Source: DATGMS01 sp040905145
GTDB lineage: Bacteria; Bacteroidota; Bacteroidia; Cytophagales; Cyclobacteriaceae
DNA: 64,000 nt
Direction: 5' to 3'
Assembly: GCA_040905145.1 (NCBI GenBank)
Contig: JBBDSC010000155.1
Coordinates: 45,490 to 109,489 of the forward strand
Shown here: in pieces, positions 1 through 8,472 of the stretch
Layout: the number at the start of each line of letters is the position of its first letter
Position numbering within the stretch: position 1 is the first letter of the stretch
The notes under the pieces: model-generated
Database searches by the model: none
Seen by the model: the letters and a program-made list of their open reading frames with translations, nothing else
Told to the model about the DNA's origin: nothing
Position numbers and translations under genes: made by a program

Positions 1-217
1 TTGAGAAAACATCCTCTACTTGTTGGGGATCGGCTATATCCATTTGAACGTAGGTATAGCCTTTCCAATCTTTAGGCAATCGGCAATTTCCCCTCCCTGT
101 AGCCAGTATCCCGAAATTATTTTTTTCCAACAAACGGGCCACTACCTTTTGGCCCAATAGCCCATTGGCTCCTGTGATCAGGAGGGAGGGCTTATTTATT
201 TTTTCCTGGGTATTCAT
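1..217 (-). CDS. SDR-family NAD(P)-dependent reductase, RmlD-like (partial)
   Basis: Only the first 72 codons are inside the window; the gene runs off the left edge. It opens with a short tail and then a Rossmann nucleotide-binding strand with TGANGLLGQ, the GxxGxxG pattern of short-chain dehydrogenases, followed by a second strand ending in ATGRG and a downstream VQMDIAD segment typical of RmlD/dTDP-4-dehydrorhamnose-reductase-like proteins. The ATG overlaps the end of the cyclophilin gene by 26 bases, so it is probably the last visible member of the hemC operon. The exact substrate cannot be told from this fragment. Confidence 0.75.
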   Translation of the reverse strand, partial: MNTQEKINKPSLLITGANGLLGQKVVARLLEKNNFGILATGRGNCRLPKDWKGYTYVQMDIADPQQVEDVFS

Positions 218-1037
218 AACCATAAACCTCCGTTATTTCTTTTTTTGGCAATTCCTCCACGGATACCTTCATGTATACAGGTACTGTGGGCTTATCCTGA
301 GCAGTAGTTTCTTCGGCTGCTATCTTATCAATCACATCTATTCCTCGGATCACTTTTCCAAATACCGTATATTCATCATCCAAATGGGGAATGCCCCCAA
401 TAGTGGTGTAGGCTTCCATTTGTTGTGGCCTAATCTTTTTATCCAAATTGACATTAAAAAAGCTTTCCATTTCATCCTTTTCACTTAGCATCAGCTTACT
501 TATTCCGTCAATATCCCCTTCTTCATGTAATTGTGTGTATTGTTCCCTCACCGGCTCGTTACTTTCCAATTGCAAAAATTTCATAAATATCTCCTGAAGA
601 CGTCTTATGTCCGTGGTTAATTCCAGTGGATCATATACCCTGCCTTGCACGATATAAAATTGAGAACCACTTGACCTTTTTTCCGGATTGATACCATCTC
701 CTTGTCTTGCTGCGGCAATACTCCCCTTTTCATGAATAAAACCCTCATTAAATTCAGCAGGGATCGTGTGCCATTCTTCTTGAGGCAAATTTTCCTTTTC
801 GAAGACATCGCCACCCTGAATCATAAAATCTTCTATCACCCTATGGAATTGAGTAGAATCATATCTTCCACTCTCTGCCAATTTGATGAAGTTATCCTTA
901 TGGGCGGGGGCTTCATCATAAAGTATGGCAAATATTTTACCATGTTTGGTTTCGAAGGTGATCAGATGATCTTTCTCTGTCGCACAAGCGAAGAATATGC
1001 CTACGGTAAAAAATAGCAGTACGTTTTTATTTTTCAT
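192..1037 (-). CDS. Cyclophilin-type peptidylprolyl isomerase lipoprotein
   Basis: A 281-residue protein with a lipoprotein signal (lipobox ending at Cys18) and a cyclophilin fold. The signatures FHRVIEDFMIQGGD and SGSQFYIV are the active-site strands of cyclophilins, so it should catalyse cis-trans isomerisation of proline bonds in the periplasm, anchored to a membrane. The fold is interrupted after FYIVQGRVYDP by about 75 charged residues before the closing YTVFGKVI strand; such an insert is common in Bacteroidota homologues. It overlaps hemC by 11 bases and the SDR gene by 26, so it is co-transcribed and probably translationally coupled. The link to haem synthesis is positional only. Confidence 0.9.
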   Translation of the reverse strand: MKNKNVLLFFTVGIFFACATEKDHLITFETKHGKIFAILYDEAPAHKDNFIKLAESGRYDSTQFHRVIEDFMIQGGDVFEKENLPQEEWHTIPAEFNEGFIHEKGSIAAARQGDGINPEKRSSGSQFYIVQGRVYDPLELTTDIRRLQEIFMKFLQLESNEPVREQYTQLHEEGDIDGISKLMLSEKDEMESFFNVNLDKKIRPQQMEAYTTIGGIPHLDDEYTVFGKVIRGIDVIDKIAAEETTAQDKPTVPVYMKVSVEELPKKEITEVYGYEYPGKNK

Positions 1038-1971
1038 TTTTAATTATTGTTTTTTTTATTTCTTTAAGAATGCTGCCGCCACCGGAGTTCAGTACTTTTT
1101 GGGCAAGTTGCTTTCCCAGTTCTTCGGCGTTTTCAAAATCCCCTTGCACCTCATGAGTGATTTTTTCAGTTCCATCGAGACTTACAATACCTCCTTTTAG
1201 AAAAAGTTTTTGCTCCTTAATGGTGGCCAAGGCATAGACTGGAATGCTACATCCGCCTTCCAGGATTTTGAGGTAACTTCTTTCTGCCACCAAACGATAG
1301 CCTGTTTCTACATGATGGGCAGCGTCTATGATTTTCCCCCTGATCTCCGGATCAAGTGTAGTGGACGTTTCTACGGCTATACTACCCTGCCCTACAGCGG
1401 GGATAAATTCATTCAGGGAAAGTTCATGTCTGATCAGGTGGTCGTATTCCATCCGGTGAGCACCTGCATAAGCCAAAAGTAGGGCATCACAAACCCCACT
1501 TTCCATTTTGGCTATCCTTGTTTGGAGATTGCCCCTAACTTCTACGGTTTTGATATGGGGATAAAAATGTTTTAAAGTCGCTATTCTTCTTGTAGAGGAT
1601 GTTCCCAACACTAGTGGAATATTCGGGTTTTTATACTCTATTTTAGAGTGGTGACTTAATATGATGTCATTTTCTTTTTCCCTTTGCGTAAAAACGATGA
1701 TCTCAAAACCTTCCGGTAAGGCAGATTGCATGTCTTTGGCACTATGGACCGCAATATCTATAGTACCCGCCATCAATTGATCCTCCAATTCTTCCGTAAA
1801 CACTCCTTTGCTCCCTATTTTAGCAATGGACACATCAAGGATTTTGTCCCCTTTGGTGTCAATGATGACAATTTCACTTTCAAGTCCTTTTGCCTGTAGA
1901 AGCCCTGCAACATGATGCGCTTGATAAAGTGCCAATTTGCTTCCCCTGGTTCCTATCCTTATTGGCTTCAT
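1027..1971 (-). CDS. hemC: Hydroxymethylbilane synthase (porphobilinogen deaminase)
   Basis: HemC, 314 residues, joins four porphobilinogens into hydroxymethylbilane in tetrapyrrole synthesis. The N-terminal RIGTRGSKLALYQA, the HSAKD loop with the catalytic Asp80, the arginine-rich GTSSTRR and VRGNLQTR segments that hold the growing chain, and EGGCSIPV with Cys241, which bears the dipyrromethane cofactor, are all present. Length is normal for the family. The start ATG shares bases with the stop of the rimK-like gene (TAATG), so the two are coupled. No other haem gene lies in the window, which makes the neighbours (RimK, RimB, HolB) an unexpected set. Confidence 0.96.
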   Translation of the reverse strand: MKPIRIGTRGSKLALYQAHHVAGLLQAKGLESEIVIIDTKGDKILDVSIAKIGSKGVFTEELEDQLMAGTIDIAVHSAKDMQSALPEGFEIIVFTQREKENDIILSHHSKIEYKNPNIPLVLGTSSTRRIATLKHFYPHIKTVEVRGNLQTRIAKMESGVCDALLLAYAGAHRMEYDHLIRHELSLNEFIPAVGQGSIAVETSTTLDPEIRGKIIDAAHHVETGYRLVAERSYLKILEGGCSIPVYALATIKEQKLFLKGGIVSLDGTEKITHEVQGDFENAEELGKQLAQKVLNSGGGSILKEIKKTIIKNEK

Positions 1972-2879
1972 TATTCTTTTATCTTTCGTTTCAATATTTT
2001 CTTGTTAACGGATTCTTCAATAAACTCAACTATTTTAGCTGCAATATTAATTCCGGTTGCTTTTTCTATGCCTTCCAACCCCGGGGAACTGTTAACCTCC
2101 AAAATCAGGGGCCCCCTTGCTGATTGTAGCATATCTACACCTGCTATATCCAAGCCCAAGGCCTTTGCTGCGTTAAGTGCGGCAATCTTCTCAGCCCGGC
2201 TGAGTTTGATCACTTCTGCTTTCCCTCCACGGTGAAGGTTTGAACGGAATTCGCCATCAGCACCTTGACGCTTCATGGCACCGACCACTTTTCCATTGAC
2301 GATAAAGGCCCTGATATCAGCCCCTTTTGCTTCTTTGATAAATTCCTGAACAATTATTCTGGCCTTTAATCCGTGAAAAGCTTCAATAACCGATTGCCCT
2401 GCTTTTTTGGTTTCTGCCAGTACCACCCCCAATCCTTGGGTCCCTTCCAAGAGCTTAATGATCAGAGGTGCTCCACCCACGTGCTCCACAATCTGCTTTT
2501 CCCCCCCTTTTGAGAAATTTGTAAAAGCGGTTTTGGGCATGCCCAGACCTTCCCGGGACAAGATTTGCAGGCTCCTTAATTTGTCCCTGCTCCGAACAAT
2601 GCCTTGTGACTCCACCGCGGAGAATACCCCCATTAATTCAAATTGCCTAACAACCGCCGTTCCATAAAACGTTACAGAAGCGCCAATTCGAGGGATGATG
2701 GCATCAATATCCAATAATTTTTCCCCTTTGTAAATAATAGAAGGACCTTCCTGCTCTATGATGAGATCACATAAAGAGTGGTCAATAATAACAGCTTCAT
2801 GCCCAGCTTCCTCGATGGTACGGAATAACCTTTTTGTGGAATAAAGGTGAGAGTTTCGGGACAAAACGGCAATTTTCAT
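1971..2879 (-). CDS. RimK-like ATP-grasp ligase
   Basis: A 302-residue ATP-grasp enzyme of the RimK family, which adds glutamate residues to the C-terminus of ribosomal protein S6 in E. coli and makes related amide bonds elsewhere. Visible are the N-terminal preATP-grasp domain, the ATP-binding VVQEFIKEAKGADIRAFIV stretch in the form IVQEFIKEAKGADIRAF, the lysine-bearing PLIIKLLEG, and the metal-binding LEVNSSPGLEGIE near residue 275. It overlaps the following RimB-type peptidase gene by ATGA; the RimK/RimB pairing is a known one. The true substrate here is not deducible; S6 is an inference. Confidence 0.88.
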   Translation of the reverse strand: MKIAVLSRNSHLYSTKRLFRTIEEAGHEAVIIDHSLCDLIIEQEGPSIIYKGEKLLDIDAIIPRIGASVTFYGTAVVRQFELMGVFSAVESQGIVRSRDKLRSLQILSREGLGMPKTAFTNFSKGGEKQIVEHVGGAPLIIKLLEGTQGLGVVLAETKKAGQSVIEAFHGLKARIIVQEFIKEAKGADIRAFIVNGKVVGAMKRQGADGEFRSNLHRGGKAEVIKLSRAEKIAALNAAKALGLDIAGVDMLQSARGPLILEVNSSPGLEGIEKATGINIAAKIVEFIEESVNKKILKRKIKE

Positions 2880-3316
2880 TTTTTTGCTTTTTTATAGCTG
2901 CTGGCTAGATTAACATAATCTACATCAATTAAAAATCTTCCTTTAAGCATTTTTCTGCCCAGAAGAATCGGGTTTTTCATTTTTGATCGGTTGGACAGGG
3001 TAAACTCCCCCTCGAAATCCTTTCCAAACATGGTGACTTTTGTGCTCACTTTGTACCGTGTTTCCACATGTCCAAAGGAATTCTTCACTTTCTTTTGCAA
3101 GAAGTGCTGGGTGCTGAGAATTTGGTTTTTGAAATGTTTGTGAGAAGGCGACAAAAGAACAAATTCAAGTATTCTTTTTCCGCCAACCATTTTTACTTTT
3201 GCATATTCACAATGTATAGCACTAGTATAAGCACCTGTATCTACTTTGGCTGATATCATTGAAAATCCCCATTCACTCAGCGTTATTTTTTCCTTTCTAC
3301 CGATGACCTCTTTCAT
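2876..3316 (-). CDS. RimB-like retropepsin-type peptidase (Pfam Zn_protease/DUF785 family)
   Basis: A 146-residue protein of the family long annotated as ATP-dependent zinc protease and now regarded as retropepsin-like. The diagnostic KVDTGAYTSAIH at about residues 25-36 carries the Asp-Thr-Gly catalytic triad of aspartic peptidases, and NPILLGRKML near the C-terminus is the second family signature. It overlaps rimK by 4 bases (ATGA) and holB by 4 (ATGA), so all three are coupled. The likely role is trimming or removing the poly-glutamate added by RimK, inferred from the known partnership rather than from this sequence alone. Confidence 0.82.
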   Translation of the reverse strand: MKEVIGRKEKITLSEWGFSMISAKVDTGAYTSAIHCEYAKVKMVGGKRILEFVLLSPSHKHFKNQILSTQHFLQKKVKNSFGHVETRYKVSTKVTMFGKDFEGEFTLSNRSKMKNPILLGRKMLKGRFLIDVDYVNLASSYKKAKK

Positions 3317-4458
3317 GCATTTTCCTTTTTCCTGAGTATTCTTGCCACATTGAAGGAAAGATCAGCAAAAAGGATCTTGGAGTTGGCATTTCTTTCCAAA
3401 TGATAATGAGCATCATTTAAAATTTGATATAAAGAAATAATTTTTTCTTCTGTCAATACATTTTTCCCAAATTTCTCGATAAACTCCCTATCCGAAGAAG
3501 CTGTCCGCATCAAGGTATCAAGTTGACTCTTTTTCAACAAACTTTCCCTCAAGGTATTCAATCCGGTAAGTAAAAGCGTTTTTTGTGCCTCCTTATCTTC
3601 CTCGCTAAATGCATCAGCCAGTGAAACAATCCCATTGGTGTTAAGATCATAGCAATTTATCATCCAAGACCTGAATCTGGATGTGTTTTTATCCAGTACC
3701 TGTTCTATTAACCGATAGGCTTCCCGCATACTGCCATCCGCCAATGGAGCTATTTGCTGAGCAGCTTCATTTGAACAAAGACCCTCTGAGACTAAATGCT
3801 CTTTAATTTCTTCATCAGTGAATCCCCTCACCAGGATTTTCTGGGTCCTGGAAAGAATGGTATTCAAAAGTTTATCCGGTTGATGAGCCACTAGTAAGAA
3901 CAGGGTTTTTTCAGGTGGCTCTTCCAATACTTTTAACATGGCATTGGCAGCAGCAGGGTGCATCAATTCCGGTGACCATATCACCATGACCTTGTACCCC
4001 CCCTCGAATGCCTTCAGGGAAAGTGTTTTGATGATGAGTTTGGATGCTGCTTTGGAAATGTTCAATTGCTTTTTGAAGCCAGTATGGACAATCCAATCCT
4101 GCAAATTTCCATAGGGGGTTTGAAGGGCAAATGACCGCCAGGGAATCAAAATATTATTGCTTTTCCTGTCTTCTTCATTCTCTTCCTCCTTAATGACATT
4201 GCTGGGTATCGGAAAGGTAAAGCCTACATCTGGATGGATAAGTTTAGCCATCTTCTGACAGGAGCCGCATTTTCCACAAGCGTCGCTTTCCCCTTGGTCC
4301 CCGCAATTTACATAAGTGGCCAAAGCCAAAGCCATTTTTAGACTAGCTGAGCCATCAGGGCCATGAAGGAGCAGTGCATGCGCCAGATGGTTATTACGGA
4401 TGGCCTTAATTAACTTTTCCTTGATTTCGGCCAATCCAGGAATGGATGAAAACAGCAT
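3313..4458 (-). CDS. holB: DNA polymerase III subunit delta' (clamp loader)
   Basis: A 381-residue AAA+ clamp-loader subunit. Domain I carries the Cys-rich zinc knuckle (four Cys between about 52 and 67), the sensor-type LEEPPEKTLFLL and the SRTQKI motif; the P-loop position reads GPDGSASL and lacks the GKT of active ATPases, as expected for delta', which does not hydrolyse ATP. I chose the ATG at 4458; a TTG three codons upstream is also open but less likely. The 3' end overlaps rimB by ATGA. It is the first gene of the operon leading to hemC. Confidence 0.9.
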   Translation of the reverse strand: MLFSSIPGLAEIKEKLIKAIRNNHLAHALLLHGPDGSASLKMALALATYVNCGDQGESDACGKCGSCQKMAKLIHPDVGFTFPIPSNVIKEEENEEDRKSNNILIPWRSFALQTPYGNLQDWIVHTGFKKQLNISKAASKLIIKTLSLKAFEGGYKVMVIWSPELMHPAAANAMLKVLEEPPEKTLFLLVAHQPDKLLNTILSRTQKILVRGFTDEEIKEHLVSEGLCSNEAAQQIAPLADGSMREAYRLIEQVLDKNTSRFRSWMINCYDLNTNGIVSLADAFSEEDKEAQKTLLLTGLNTLRESLLKKSQLDTLMRTASSDREFIEKFGKNVLTEEKIISLYQILNDAHYHLERNANSKILFADLSFNVARILRKKENA

Positions 4459-4481
4459 ATTTCTCAATTATATCATTAATG

Positions 4482-4506
4482 TGTCAAGTCCTGAATTTAG
4501 TTGACA
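4482..4506 (-). repeat. 25-bp intergenic inverted-repeat element, copy A
   Basis: Arms TGTCAA and TTGACA enclose a 13-base core; on the minus strand it reads TGTCAACTAAATTCAGG and ends CTTGACA. Near-identical elements sit at 19497, 19561 and 63832. It lies 24 bases upstream of holB and downstream of the GlmU-like gene. Function unknown; binding site or small mobile repeat are both possible. Confidence 0.75.
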
Positions 4507-4556
4507 CTTCTTTTCACTATTTATTTTCCCTAGGCAAACCTGAATCCCTCTTTTTA

Positions 4557-4582
4557 CCTTGTACTTGATACCTCGTACTTTT
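4557..4582. repeat. GTACTT-type intergenic repeat
   Basis: Tandem-like CTTGTACTTGATACCTCGTACTT segment of the same style as those at 19621, 40440-40535, 63751 and 63866. It lies between holB and the GlmU-like gene, next to a 25-bp inverted-repeat element, the same association seen at the other loci. Confidence 0.6.
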
Positions 4583-4677
4583 GAGTTTATGGGTTTATGA
4601 GTGGATAAGTTTGCTTCGCCAGATCCAAACTACTCCACTTTTCAACTATTCAATTCCTTTGGTACGCAGAAGTATTC

Positions 4678-5868
4678 CTACTCCCATATCCGATAGGCTT
4701 GGGTCAGGTCAAAAACTTTTTGGAGAATGTTTTTTTCCAGCGCATCGAAATTGAAGCCCCTGCGTCCCATTACCACAGAAGCTGTTTCCTCAAACTTTCG
4801 GAACTGAAAAGTGCTGAAACCTGAGGAACCGCCCCAAGCGAAAGAAGGAATAAAATTCCTTGGAAAGCCGGCCCCAAAGATATTGGCCCCAACTCCAGCC
4901 ACTGTCCCTGTGTTAAACATAGTGTTGATCCCACATTTTGAGTGGTCCCCCATCATTAAACCACAAAATTGAAGACCAGTATCTATATATCCCCCTTTGA
5001 TATAATCCCAGACCTTTATCGAGGCATAATTGTTTTTTAAATTTGAGATATTCGTGTCGGCACCAAAATTACACCATTCACCTATCACACTATTTCCCAT
5101 AAACCCTTCGTGGCCTTTGTTGCTATAACCAAAAATGACAGAGTTGGATATTTCCCCACCTACTTTGGAATGGGGCCCAACAGTAGTGTCACCCCTTATC
5201 TTGGCCCCCATATTTACGGTGGACCCATCACAGAGTGCAAATGGGCCCCTTATCACTGCCCCTTCCTGAATCTGGGCATTTTTGCCAATATAGATGGGCC
5301 CATCTTCAGCGTTGAGTATAGCTGCCCGGATGGTAGCTCCTTCCTCTACGAATACTCCACTTTCATTATAAACAACAGTATGGGGATCATTGATCCCCAT
5401 TGAATATCTTTTCGCTGTAATCAGTGCAAAATCCTTTCGCAGCTCCATGCCATTGTTCTGGAAAATGTGCCAGGTTTTATGGATCAGTGTAATTTCCCCT
5501 TCATATTTTATAGGGTCCTTTTCTTTTGCCATCTCCACGGAAAATCTATTGGAATGTGCTATATGAATTGCGAGAAGGGTGTTTTCATGCCAAAGTGCCT
5601 GATGAGGTGCCAGCATTTCAATGGCCTCAAGTAGCCCTGGACTCGGGCAAAGGGCGCCATTGATAAACATAGCCGGAGCATCTTCAAAGCTGAATTTCTC
5701 CTTCAGGTAGTCCTGCGTATAATATCCCGCAGGTAACTTTAAATGCTTTTCCCACTTTTCCCTTATCTTTAAGATGCCTACTCTTATCTCAGCTACTGGG
5801 CGCGTAAAGGTAAAGGGAAGAAGAGCCCCCCTTAAAGCTGGGTCATCAAATAATATCACCTGATCCAT
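4678..5868 (-). CDS. GlmU-like putative sugar nucleotidyltransferase / hexapeptide acyltransferase
   Basis: A 396-residue protein of the Bacteroidota GlmU-like family. The N-terminal half (MDQVILFDDPALRGALLPFTFTRP is its opening, split here as MDQVILFDDP then LLPFTFTRPVAEIRVGI) is a degenerate nucleotidyltransferase fold; residues about 170-330 form a left-handed beta-helix of hexapeptide repeats (for example GPIYIGKNAQIQEGAVIRGP). The start is the ATG at 5868; the frame is open further upstream but that stretch is not protein-like. It follows rpmE2 by 71 bases. Real bacterial GlmU makes UDP-GlcNAc; whether this divergent protein does so is uncertain. Confidence 0.75.
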   Translation of the reverse strand: MDQVILFDDPALRGALLPFTFTRPVAEIRVGILKIREKWEKHLKLPAGYYTQDYLKEKFSFEDAPAMFINGALCPSPGLLEAIEMLAPHQALWHENTLLAIHIAHSNRFSVEMAKEKDPIKYEGEITLIHKTWHIFQNNGMELRKDFALITAKRYSMGINDPHTVVYNESGVFVEEGATIRAAILNAEDGPIYIGKNAQIQEGAVIRGPFALCDGSTVNMGAKIRGDTTVGPHSKVGGEISNSVIFGYSNKGHEGFMGNSVIGEWCNFGADTNISNLKNNYASIKVWDYIKGGYIDTGLQFCGLMMGDHSKCGINTMFNTGTVAGVGANIFGAGFPRNFIPSFAWGGSSGFSTFQFRKFEETASVVMGRRGFNFDALEKNILQKVFDLTQAYRIWE

Positions 5869-5939
5869 AATGCAAAAATAAAAAAGTCTCCCGGAAAACA
5901 ACTTCCAAGAGACTTTACTTCTAAAAACAAAAGAAACTA

Positions 5940-6185
5940 TTAATTCTTTTTATACCTTCTGTTGAATTTCTCCACTCTACCGGCGGTATCCAATAGCATT
6001 TTCTTACCTGTGTAGAAAGGATGGGAAGCAGAACTTACTTCCACTTTTACTAGAGGGTATTCTTTACCATCTTCCCAGGTGATTTTATCGTTACTTTCTA
6101 CAGTGGATTTGGTTAAAAACTTATACTCACTGGAAGTGTCATAGAAAACCACTTCCCTATAGTTTGGATGAATATCTTTTTTCAT
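5940..6185 (-). CDS. rpmE2: 50S ribosomal protein L31, type B
   Basis: An 81-residue type B L31. MKKDIHPNYREVVFYDT at the start and SHPFYTGKKMLLDTAGRV at the C-terminal half are the family signatures; the zinc-binding CxxC pairs of classic L31 are absent, as in the C-minus form that is used when zinc is scarce in organisms carrying both types. A convincing promoter (TTTG, 20 bases, TAACTTTG) lies just upstream. It is the first gene of a unit that probably continues into the GlmU-like gene. Confidence 0.95.
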   Translation of the reverse strand: MKKDIHPNYREVVFYDTSSEYKFLTKSTVESNDKITWEDGKEYPLVKVEVSSASHPFYTGKKMLLDTAGRVEKFNRRYKKN

Positions 6186-6229
6186 GGTGTTACTTATTAT
6201 TGTTTGGCCAGCTTATTCAAATTGAGGCA

Positions 6230-6261
6230 CAAAGTTATTCTTTTTTATAAACCTCTCCAAA
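6230..6261 (-). promoter_or_regulatory. Bacteroidota-type promoter for rpmE2
   Basis: On the minus strand TTTG (6258-6261) is followed after 20 bases by TAACTTTG (6230-6237), close to the TTTG-N19-TAnnTTTG pattern recognised by the primary sigma factor of this phylum. It ends 44 bases before the L31 start codon. Confidence 0.7.
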
Positions 6262-6329
6262 TGTTTGTCAATGAAATAATTTTAGATTGCCCTTAATCCT
6301 TGCCTCCCGAGAAAATAAGGGGATAATAA

Positions 6330-6337
6330 TAGATTTG
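6330..6337 (+). promoter_or_regulatory. Possible -7 promoter element upstream of the outer membrane barrel gene
   Basis: TAGATTTG fits TAnnTTTG, 143 bases upstream of the barrel gene start at 6481. No clear -33 TTTG is seen at the right distance, so this is tentative. The rest of 6186-6480 shows no convincing gene; a 38-codon ATG frame begins in it but has no recognisable feature. Confidence 0.3.
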
Positions 6338-6480
6338 TACCTTATGAGGAATGTTGCTTAATTTACGACTTATTGCGGCCGAAGATCACCATCTCCTATC
6401 TATATTGTCTTATTTGCTTCTCTCTGTGAAGGATTATCAACTAAAGACACTTTCCTTTGATTAACTATAATCTAACTCAA

Positions 6481-8148
6481 ATGAAAAAATTTTTGATTTT
6501 TGGAGTAGTATGCACTATGATTTTGTCGGAACTAACAGCCCAAAGCGCATATGCCCCTATTGACAGGGACTATTATCATCTTCTCGACAGGTATGGGATT
6601 GTCAATGGGGGGATGGATGAAAAATTCCACACTGGGTTTAAGCCTTTCCGCAGGGATGATATTGCTGCTTTTGTGAATACACTGGGACAGGACCAATATC
6701 TATGGAATAAGGTAAATCGATTCAATATCTCTTACTTAAGGAATGACAATTGGGAATTTTCACAGCATACTATCCCTGTTTCACGAAATCCTTGGAAAGG
6801 CTTGTATAAAAAACCCTCGGATTTTTTTCACTACCGGGACAGCATTTTTGATATCCATATCAATCCGGTCCTTTATTTTCAGGGAGGGATTGAGTCCGGA
6901 AAACAACACTTTCAGTTTAGAAATACAAGGGGAATTGAAATGCGGGGAAGTATCGATCGGAAGGTAGGGTTTTACACTTTTCTGACTACCACCGAATCCA
7001 CTTTGCCCTCTTGGGTCCATAATTATGCCCGGAACAACGGGGCAGTTCCGGGAGAAGGCTTCTGGAAGCCCTATAGAGACACAGGGTTTAGTTATTTCTC
7101 CGCCACGGGGTATATCACTTTTCAGGTTTCCAAGCATATTGTTGCCCAAATGGGACAGGACAGGAATTTTGTGGGAGAAGGTTACCGCTCAATGATCCTT
7201 TCCGACTTTTCCAGTCCTTACATGTTTTTCAAATTGAACACAAGAATCTGGAAATTTAATCTTACCAATCTTTGGGGCCAAATGAACGCGGATGTACTTT
7301 ACAATAGGGGAAGGCCCACAGATGGAAGATATCCCCAAAAATGGTTTTCCCATCACAGGTTAAGCATCAACTTGGGCAGAAAATTGAATATCGGCTTGTT
7401 TGAATCCGTCATGGCCAATCAATTCGACTGGAATTACCTAAATCCGATCATCTTCTACAGGTGGGTGGAACACCAGCTGGGCACACCTGATAAGGTAATG
7501 CTCGGAACGGATTTTAAATGGAATTTTTATCCCTCCATGCAGCTTTATGGTCAATTTTCCCTGGATGAATTTGTATTCAAAGAGTTTTTTGGAACAGATG
7601 GTAAAAACTCCAGCAGAAATAAACACGGTATACAGGCTGGGTACAAATACATCGACTTTTTTAAAATTTCCAACCTTGACCTACAGTTGGAATATAATCA
7701 GGCCAGACCTTTTACTTATCAGGAAAAATTTGATTACCAGTCTTTTTCTAATTACCGAACCCCTCTGACCCATCCAAGGGGAGCCAATTTCAGAGAAGCG
7801 GTGGCCATTTTAAGATACCAGCCCTTGCCCAGGCTAAGCCTGAATGCTACGGGGATTTACCATTATTTTGGTACTGACCCTGATGAAGCTTCCAATTTTG
7901 GCGGCGATATCTTAAAAAACAGGACTAGCCAAAGCACGGGGTTATTAGGGAACAAAATAGGGCAGGGAGTGGAGAACAAGGTATTATTGGGCACCTTGAA
8001 TGCCACTTATATGCTGAGGCATAACCTTTTCGTGGATGCTAGCCATACCTATAGGAATCATACTTTGCACACTGAAGCACCTGAAGGAAATCATTTAACT
8101 CAGTTGTCTGTAAGAATGAACATTAGCAGACAGGAATTCAATTATTAA
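6481..8148 (+). CDS. Wzi/RemB-like outer membrane beta-barrel protein
   Basis: A 555-residue exported protein. The ATG at 6481 gives a proper signal peptide (MKKFLIFGVVCTMILSELTAQ); a start eight codons upstream would spoil it. The rest alternates aromatic and polar residues in amphipathic strands, with many Trp, Tyr and Phe and a terminal NISRQEFNY, as in outer membrane barrels. Phrases such as HHRLSINLGRKLNIGLFES and FDWNYLNPIIFYR match what I recall of the capsule assembly Wzi family, which in gliding Bacteroidota includes RemB. Either capsule attachment or gliding is possible. It stands alone, with pseudogene debris downstream. Confidence 0.6.
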   Translation: MKKFLIFGVVCTMILSELTAQSAYAPIDRDYYHLLDRYGIVNGGMDEKFHTGFKPFRRDDIAAFVNTLGQDQYLWNKVNRFNISYLRNDNWEFSQHTIPVSRNPWKGLYKKPSDFFHYRDSIFDIHINPVLYFQGGIESGKQHFQFRNTRGIEMRGSIDRKVGFYTFLTTTESTLPSWVHNYARNNGAVPGEGFWKPYRDTGFSYFSATGYITFQVSKHIVAQMGQDRNFVGEGYRSMILSDFSSPYMFFKLNTRIWKFNLTNLWGQMNADVLYNRGRPTDGRYPQKWFSHHRLSINLGRKLNIGLFESVMANQFDWNYLNPIIFYRWVEHQLGTPDKVMLGTDFKWNFYPSMQLYGQFSLDEFVFKEFFGTDGKNSSRNKHGIQAGYKYIDFFKISNLDLQLEYNQARPFTYQEKFDYQSFSNYRTPLTHPRGANFREAVAILRYQPLPRLSLNATGIYHYFGTDPDEASNFGGDILKNRTSQSTGLLGNKIGQGVENKVLLGTLNATYMLRHNLFVDASHTYRNHTLHTEAPEGNHLTQLSVRMNISRQEFNY

Positions 8149-8175
8149 TCCTTCGTATTGTCAATTTTCCTTGGT

Positions 8176-8438
8176 GCGAAAAATGAATTGGCTTACCCTA
8201 TCTCCCAACTCTTGGGATTACAGTAGTGGCAGGGATTTTGGTGTATGGTGGTAGGTTGGCATTGGCCAATTTGATTGCCTATAGATCCACCTTGATAATT
8301 GCACATAGAATGAATACCATTCCGCGTGCAGATGAGATCCTGGTCATTCAAAATGGGGAAATAGTTCAACGGGGAACTTCCAACGAAGTTAATTAAAAAG
8401 GAATATATTATAAACTTTCAGCTATGCAGTCTGTTTAG
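8176..8438 (+). pseudogene. Remnant of an ABC-type exporter (MsbA/ATM1-like)
   Basis: Three shreds of one protein can be read. First KNELAYPISQLLG (8179-8217), then after a one-base frame loss ITVVAGILVYGGRLALA (8217-8267), together the end of an ABC exporter membrane domain. It then jumps directly to STLIIAHRMNTIPRADEI and IQNGEIVQRGTSNEVN (8284-8393), the H-loop and C-terminal end of the ATPase; the Walker A, Q-loop and signature motifs are deleted, roughly two hundred residues. An in-frame TAA (8394) is followed in the same frame by KGIYYKLSAMQSV and a final stop at 8436. It is therefore non-functional. Confidence 0.85.
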
Positions 8439-8472
8439 TATATTAGGTGAAAAGAAACCAAATAGAAAATAT

